A DNA stretch of 10,603 nt from Cyanobacteria bacterium UBA11153 (GTDB lineage: Bacteria; Cyanobacteriota; Cyanobacteriia; Cyanobacteriales; Coleofasciculaceae), in contig DOIX01000031.1 of NCBI GenBank assembly GCA_003511885.1, forward strand, positions 4,100 to 14,702, read 5' to 3'. Of this stretch, positions 6,857-10,603 are shown piece after piece. Each line of letters begins with the position of its first letter. Position 1 is the first letter of the stretch. The notes beneath the pieces are model-generated. The model ran no database searches. It was not told the DNA's origin and saw only the letters and a list, made by a program, of their open reading frames with translations. The position numbers were made by a program, and so were the translations under genes.

Positions 6857-6902
6857 TACCAGCTATAACTCGTCTGACCTCAAATCAATTCGGGAAATTG
6901 GC

Positions 6903-9900
6903 ATGAGTTACCTGAGAAAAAAAGTGGCACTAAAAAAGACTCATCGGTTTATATCCAAACTTAACCACTATCAGGTTAAAGAGTCTTCAATTGAAGAAAA
7001 AAAAACAGCAGAATTAGAATCGCTGCGCATTTTATATGAGAGTATTCCTTGTATTTATTTTACTCTCAATGCCAAGGGTATGATTCTCTCCGTTAGCGAT
7101 TTTGGTGCAGATTATTTAGGGTACGATTCCGCTGAATTAAGCCAAAAGTCAATTATTGAAGTATTTTATGGGGAGGATCGGGGAATTTGTCAAGAGCAAT
7201 TAATTCAATTGCCTCAAGAGTCTAGTGGGCTAAGTCAATGGGAAGCTCGCCTGGTGCGGAAAGACTCGCGCATTCTCTGGGTAAAAGCGATCGCGCGAGG
7301 AGTACCGGGAACTGAATTAAATCCGATGGTTAGCCTAGTCTGTGAAGACATTACGGCGACAAAGGAGCAGTCAGCAGCACTGGCAGATTGTGAAGAATGC
7401 TGGCGTGTAAATTTTGATCGCGCCGCGATTGGTATGGTCCATTGCGATTTACAAGGTAGGTTTTTACGGGTTAATCAAACCTTTTGTAAGCTGGTGGGCT
7501 ACGATCGGGAGGAATTACTCAGCCGCACATTTCAGGATATCACCTACTCTGAAGATCTGCCTATTAAGCTCGAATTCTTGGCATCCCTGCTAACTGGCAA
7601 GCTGGAAAATTACTCGATAGATAATCGCTATATCCGTAAAGATGGAACGCTTATTTGGGTAAATAAAACTATATTTGTCGGAAGAGATAAAAGTAAAAAT
7701 CCCCAACATTTGGTGGCAGTAATTAAAGATATTAGTCAAAGAAAATTAGCGGAGCAGGAATTGCGATGGAAAGAAGCATTGCTGGAAGCGATGACAGGAA
7801 GTTCACCATTAGGATTTTATGTGGTAGACGATCGCACAGATAGGATTCTCTATTTCAATCACTGCTTTTGCGAAATTTGGGGTATCGAACACCTGGAAAA
7901 GCAAATGGAGGAGGGGAAACTCAAAAATAAAGACATTATTGCATCTGGCTTGCCTTTGCTAGCTGATGATCCGGAATTTGTCGCCTCCCATACACCCAGA
8001 CAAAGGAGAGAAAATAAAGCGATCGTTGAGGATGAGATTCCTTTTGTCAATGGGCGGACAATTAGACGTTTTTCAGCTCAAATTCGAGATGAGTCTAATG
8101 GTTATTTTGGTCGTCTTTATATCTTTGAAGATATTACAGGAAGAAAACTTTCTGAAGAGGCACTACAGCAACAATTTATTAAAGAAAGATTAGTCGGCGC
8201 AATCGCAAAACGGATTCACCAATCCTTGGATATAGACCAAATCCTCAATACCACAGTTGCCGAAGTAAGACAAATTATCGCTTGCGATCGCGTGATTGTG
8301 TTCCGAATGCACGAGGATGGTAGTGGGGTTGTCGTTGTCGAATCAGTGGAATCAGGGTGGAAACCGATTTCCGGCACAGTCATCAACGATCGCTATTTTG
8401 CGGAAATCTATGTCCAACTCTACCAACAAGGAAGAGTTCAATCAATTGAGGATATCTACACAGCCGGGTTAACGGAATGTCATATTAATTTATTAGAAGA
8501 TTTTCAAGTCAGAGCTAACTTAGTCGTACCGATTGTCCAAGAAGATAAATTATGGGGATTGTTAGTAGCGCAACAGTGTAGCAAACCCAGACAGTGGCAA
8601 ACCTGGGAAGTTAATTTACTCAAAGCCTTGTCCACTCATACCGCAATCGCAATTCAGCAATCTGAACTTTATCAACAAGCACAAACGGAAATAGCACAGC
8701 GACAGCAAGCAGAAATTGCCCTGCGACAGCAGTTTCAGCGGGAACAACTGCTCGGTGCAATTACCAGAAGAATTCGTCAATCCCTTAACTTCAGAGAAAT
8801 TCTTCAAGCTACAGTTGCAGAAGTTAGGCAAATTCTCCAAACGGATAGGGTAATTATTTTCCGTTTCTTGCCAGATTGGAGCGGGGATGTAGTTGTTGAG
8901 TCATCCGATAGTAATTGCCGTCCTATTTTGGGGAGTAAAATTTACGATCGGTGTTTTCAAGAAGTCTATGTATCTCCTTATAAACAAGGAAGAATTCAAT
9001 CTGTTGAGGATATCTACAATGCTAATTTGAGTCAGTGTCATATCGATTTATTAGCGAACTTTCAGGTGAGGGCTAATTTAGTTGTACCCCTCCTGAATGG
9101 CGAAGAGTTGTGGGGGCTTTTGGTTGCCCATCATTGCCGCCAACCCAGACAATGGCAGCCTTTTGAAATTGACTTACTTCAGCAATTAGCATCTCAGGTA
9201 GCGATCGCAATTCAGCAAAGTCAACTTTACGAGCAGACGCAATCTTTATTTTTGCGAGAACAAGCAATCAATCGGGTTACTCAAGCAATTCGTGCTTCTC
9301 TAGACTTGAACACAATTTTCTTGACTACTGTCAAAGAAATTGTTGAAGTTCTGGAAGTGGAACTCGCTCAAATCATCCAATATCTGCCAGAAGAAAATAT
9401 CTGGTTAATCTTAGCAAGATCTCAGAAACAACTAGATATTGCTATGGATGGATTGACAGAAATTTCTGACGACCAAAATCCTATTGCAGAACAACTGAAG
9501 AAAGGAAAAATAGTCAGAATTAATGATAGAAACGAAGAAAAAGATAAGCTTAACAAAGCTGTAGATCAAATAGTACCAGGCTCTTGGTTACTTGTACCTT
9601 TACAGTTTGGTGCTGCTGTTTGGGGTTGTATCACCCTTGCTAACAATCTGCCCCACTATTGGCAAGATTCAGAGGTAGAATTAATTTGTGGCATTGCCGA
9701 TCAAGTTGCGATCGCACTGCAACAAGCTCAACTCTATAACCAAAGCCGTACAGCAGAAGAAAAAGCTTTAACTCAAGCGCAAAAACTTGAAGAAGCCCTA
9801 GAAAAACTACAGAAAACTCATGCCCAACTCTTACAGAGTGAAAAAATGTCTAGTTTGGGACAGTTAGTAGCTGGAGTTGCCCATGAAATTAACAACCCCA

Positions 9901-10603
9901 TCAGTTTTATCTATGGCAATGTAGTCCATGCCAAAGACTATACAGAAAATCTCCTGAGTTTAATTGAATTATATCAAAAAGAATATCCCAATCCTCCAGA
10001 AGAAATTGCTGAGAAAATCGAAGAAATTGAGATAGATTTTCTGGTTGAAGACTTGCGTAAATTACTCAATTCTATGTTAGTCGGTGCCCAACGAATTTGT
10101 GAAATTGTCGGCTCGCTCCGTAATTTTTCCCGTGTCTCGGAAGCGGAGATGAAAGCGGTAGATATTAGGGAGGGTATTGAGAGTACCTTAATGATTCTGC
10201 AAAATCGACTGAAAGCTAAAGGGGATCGTCCGGAAATTCAAGTAATTAGAGAGTATGAAGACTTACCCCAAGTTCAGTGTTACGCGGGACAGCTAAACCA
10301 AGTATTTATGAATTTAATTGTTAATGCAATTGATGCGATTGAAGAACAAATTCAATGGTGGGAAACACAGCTATCACGGGAGGAAGCTAAAGCAGAAATC
10401 AAAGCAAATAGTGGTAAGATTTGGATCAAAACTGCTCTAGTTAATGATGAAGAAGTTGCGATTAGAATAGCTGATAATGGATTAGGGATGACGGAGCAAG
10501 TAAAGCAACAACTTTTCGATCCATTTTTTACTACCAAACCTGTAGGTGCTGGTACGGGTTTGGGATTGTCAATTAGTTACCAAATTGTGGTAGAAAAACA
10601 TGG
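6903..10603 (+). CDS. Cyanobacteriochrome-type hybrid sensor: PAS3-GAF3 histidine kinase (3' end outside window)
   Basis: An open frame of 1233 codons that runs off the right edge. No membrane segment is seen, so it is a soluble sensor. PAS 1 covers about residues 41-155, PAS 2 about 165-282 (FLRVNQTFCKLVGYDREEL, KDIS) and PAS 3 about 290-415. GAF 1 is about 428-586, GAF 2 about 614-772 and GAF 3 about 784-942, joined by Gln/Glu-rich, probably coiled-coil linkers. GAF 1 has Cys526-His527 and GAF 2 Cys712-His713 before F.VRANLVVP, the bilin attachment signature of cyanobacteriochromes. GAF 2 also has DRCF (682-685), the DXCF motif, while GAF 1 has DRYF (496-499). GAF 3 has no such Cys. The kinase core has GVAHEINNP with phospho-His994, N box NLIVN (1137-1141), G1 DNGLGM (1191), F box FDPFFTTK (1205) and G2 GTGLGL (1217). 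The rest of the ATPase domain and any receiver lie beyond the window. ATG 6903 is the only in-frame start after tnpB and has no good ribosome-binding site. The true N-terminus may be the fragment at 5492. Confidence 0.93.
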   Translation, partial: MSYLRKKVALKKTHRFISKLNHYQVKESSIEEKKTAELESLRILYESIPCIYFTLNAKGMILSVSDFGADYLGYDSAELSQKSIIEVFYGEDRGICQEQLIQLPQESSGLSQWEARLVRKDSRILWVKAIARGVPGTELNPMVSLVCEDITATKEQSAALADCEECWRVNFDRAAIGMVHCDLQGRFLRVNQTFCKLVGYDREELLSRTFQDITYSEDLPIKLEFLASLLTGKLENYSIDNRYIRKDGTLIWVNKTIFVGRDKSKNPQHLVAVIKDISQRKLAEQELRWKEALLEAMTGSSPLGFYVVDDRTDRILYFNHCFCEIWGIEHLEKQMEEGKLKNKDIIASGLPLLADDPEFVASHTPRQRRENKAIVEDEIPFVNGRTIRRFSAQIRDESNGYFGRLYIFEDITGRKLSEEALQQQFIKERLVGAIAKRIHQSLDIDQILNTTVAEVRQIIACDRVIVFRMHEDGSGVVVVESVESGWKPISGTVINDRYFAEIYVQLYQQGRVQSIEDIYTAGLTECHINLLEDFQVRANLVVPIVQEDKLWGLLVAQQCSKPRQWQTWEVNLLKALSTHTAIAIQQSELYQQAQTEIAQRQQAEIALRQQFQREQLLGAITRRIRQSLNFREILQATVAEVRQILQTDRVIIFRFLPDWSGDVVVESSDSNCRPILGSKIYDRCFQEVYVSPYKQGRIQSVEDIYNANLSQCHIDLLANFQVRANLVVPLLNGEELWGLLVAHHCRQPRQWQPFEIDLLQQLASQVAIAIQQSQLYEQTQSLFLREQAINRVTQAIRASLDLNTIFLTTVKEIVEVLEVELAQIIQYLPEENIWLILARSQKQLDIAMDGLTEISDDQNPIAEQLKKGKIVRINDRNEEKDKLNKAVDQIVPGSWLLVPLQFGAAVWGCITLANNLPHYWQDSEVELICGIADQVAIALQQAQLYNQSRTAEEKALTQAQKLEEALEKLQKTHAQLLQSEKMSSLGQLVAGVAHEINNPISFIYGNVVHAKDYTENLLSLIELYQKEYPNPPEEIAEKIEEIEIDFLVEDLRKLLNSMLVGAQRICEIVGSLRNFSRVSEAEMKAVDIREGIESTLMILQNRLKAKGDRPEIQVIREYEDLPQVQCYAGQLNQVFMNLIVNAIDAIEEQIQWWETQLSREEAKAEIKANSGKIWIKTALVNDEEVAIRIADNGLGMTEQVKQQLFDPFFTTKPVGAGTGLGLSISYQIVVEKH

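Noticed and set aside
9250..9730. Third GAF domain as another bilin-binding domain
   Set aside because: It lacks the Cys-His motif and the DXCF region, and its sequence drifts from the other two. It is probably a bilin-free GAF domain.
9846..10603. Kinase as an inactive pseudokinase
   Set aside because: The H, N, G1, F and G2 boxes are all intact as far as the window shows, and no stop or frameshift interrupts 1233 codons.

Overview
The window is cyanobacterial. It carries eight copies of the HIP1 octamer GCGATCGC, heptanucleotide tandem repeats of the cyanobacterial STRR kind, a phycobiliprotein chromophore lyase of the CpcS/CpeS family, a 429-residue GlgC with the cyanobacterial allosteric lysines, and a hybrid kinase with cyanobacteriochrome GAF domains. 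A filamentous, Oscillatoria/Microcoleus-like species is a guess from repeat content and base composition, not something the sequence proves.

Layout. 1-347 is non-coding and holds a 77-bp hairpin-forming repeat and a 14-bp direct repeat. 348-1166 (minus) is a two-block pentapeptide-repeat protein. 1167-1410 is a divergent spacer that seems to contain the decayed right end of an IS200/IS605-type element. 1411-2001 (plus) is the CpcS/CpeS-type lyase. 2002-2483 is a spacer or leader before glgC. glgC (2484-3773) starts at a GTG with a strong Shine-Dalgarno. Two arrays of degenerate heptamers follow its stop codon. 4002-5048 is a zinc-finger-less (type II) DnaJ co-chaperone. 5049-5491 is an AT-rich spacer with a perfect palindrome and a plausible promoter.

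The most interesting part is 5492-10603. A tnpB-only IS200/IS605-type element sits directly before a very large photoreceptor-like histidine kinase (PAS-PAS-PAS-GAF-GAF-GAF-kinase) that runs off the right edge. The first two GAF domains carry the Cys-His chromophore attachment motif of cyanobacteriochromes. The second also has an intact DXCF motif (two cysteines), while in the first the matching cysteine is tyrosine. A short open frame with a promoter and ribosome-binding site lies just left of tnpB. The kinase frame stays open left of its first ATG, back into the end of tnpB. Removing a segment from just after TTGAC (5547-5551) to about 6836 joins the two in one frame. I infer that the transposon split the 5' end of the kinase gene. 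The kinase may now depend on an internal ATG at 6903 with a poor ribosome-binding site.

The TnpB itself lacks the CXXC zinc-finger cysteines and has no acidic residue at the usual RuvC-II site. Functionally, the lyase (bilin attachment to phycobiliproteins) and the kinase (probable bilin photosensor) share phycobilin biology. glgC (glycogen synthesis) and the DnaJ protein are ordinary housekeeping genes, each with its own spacer, and no operon is evident.
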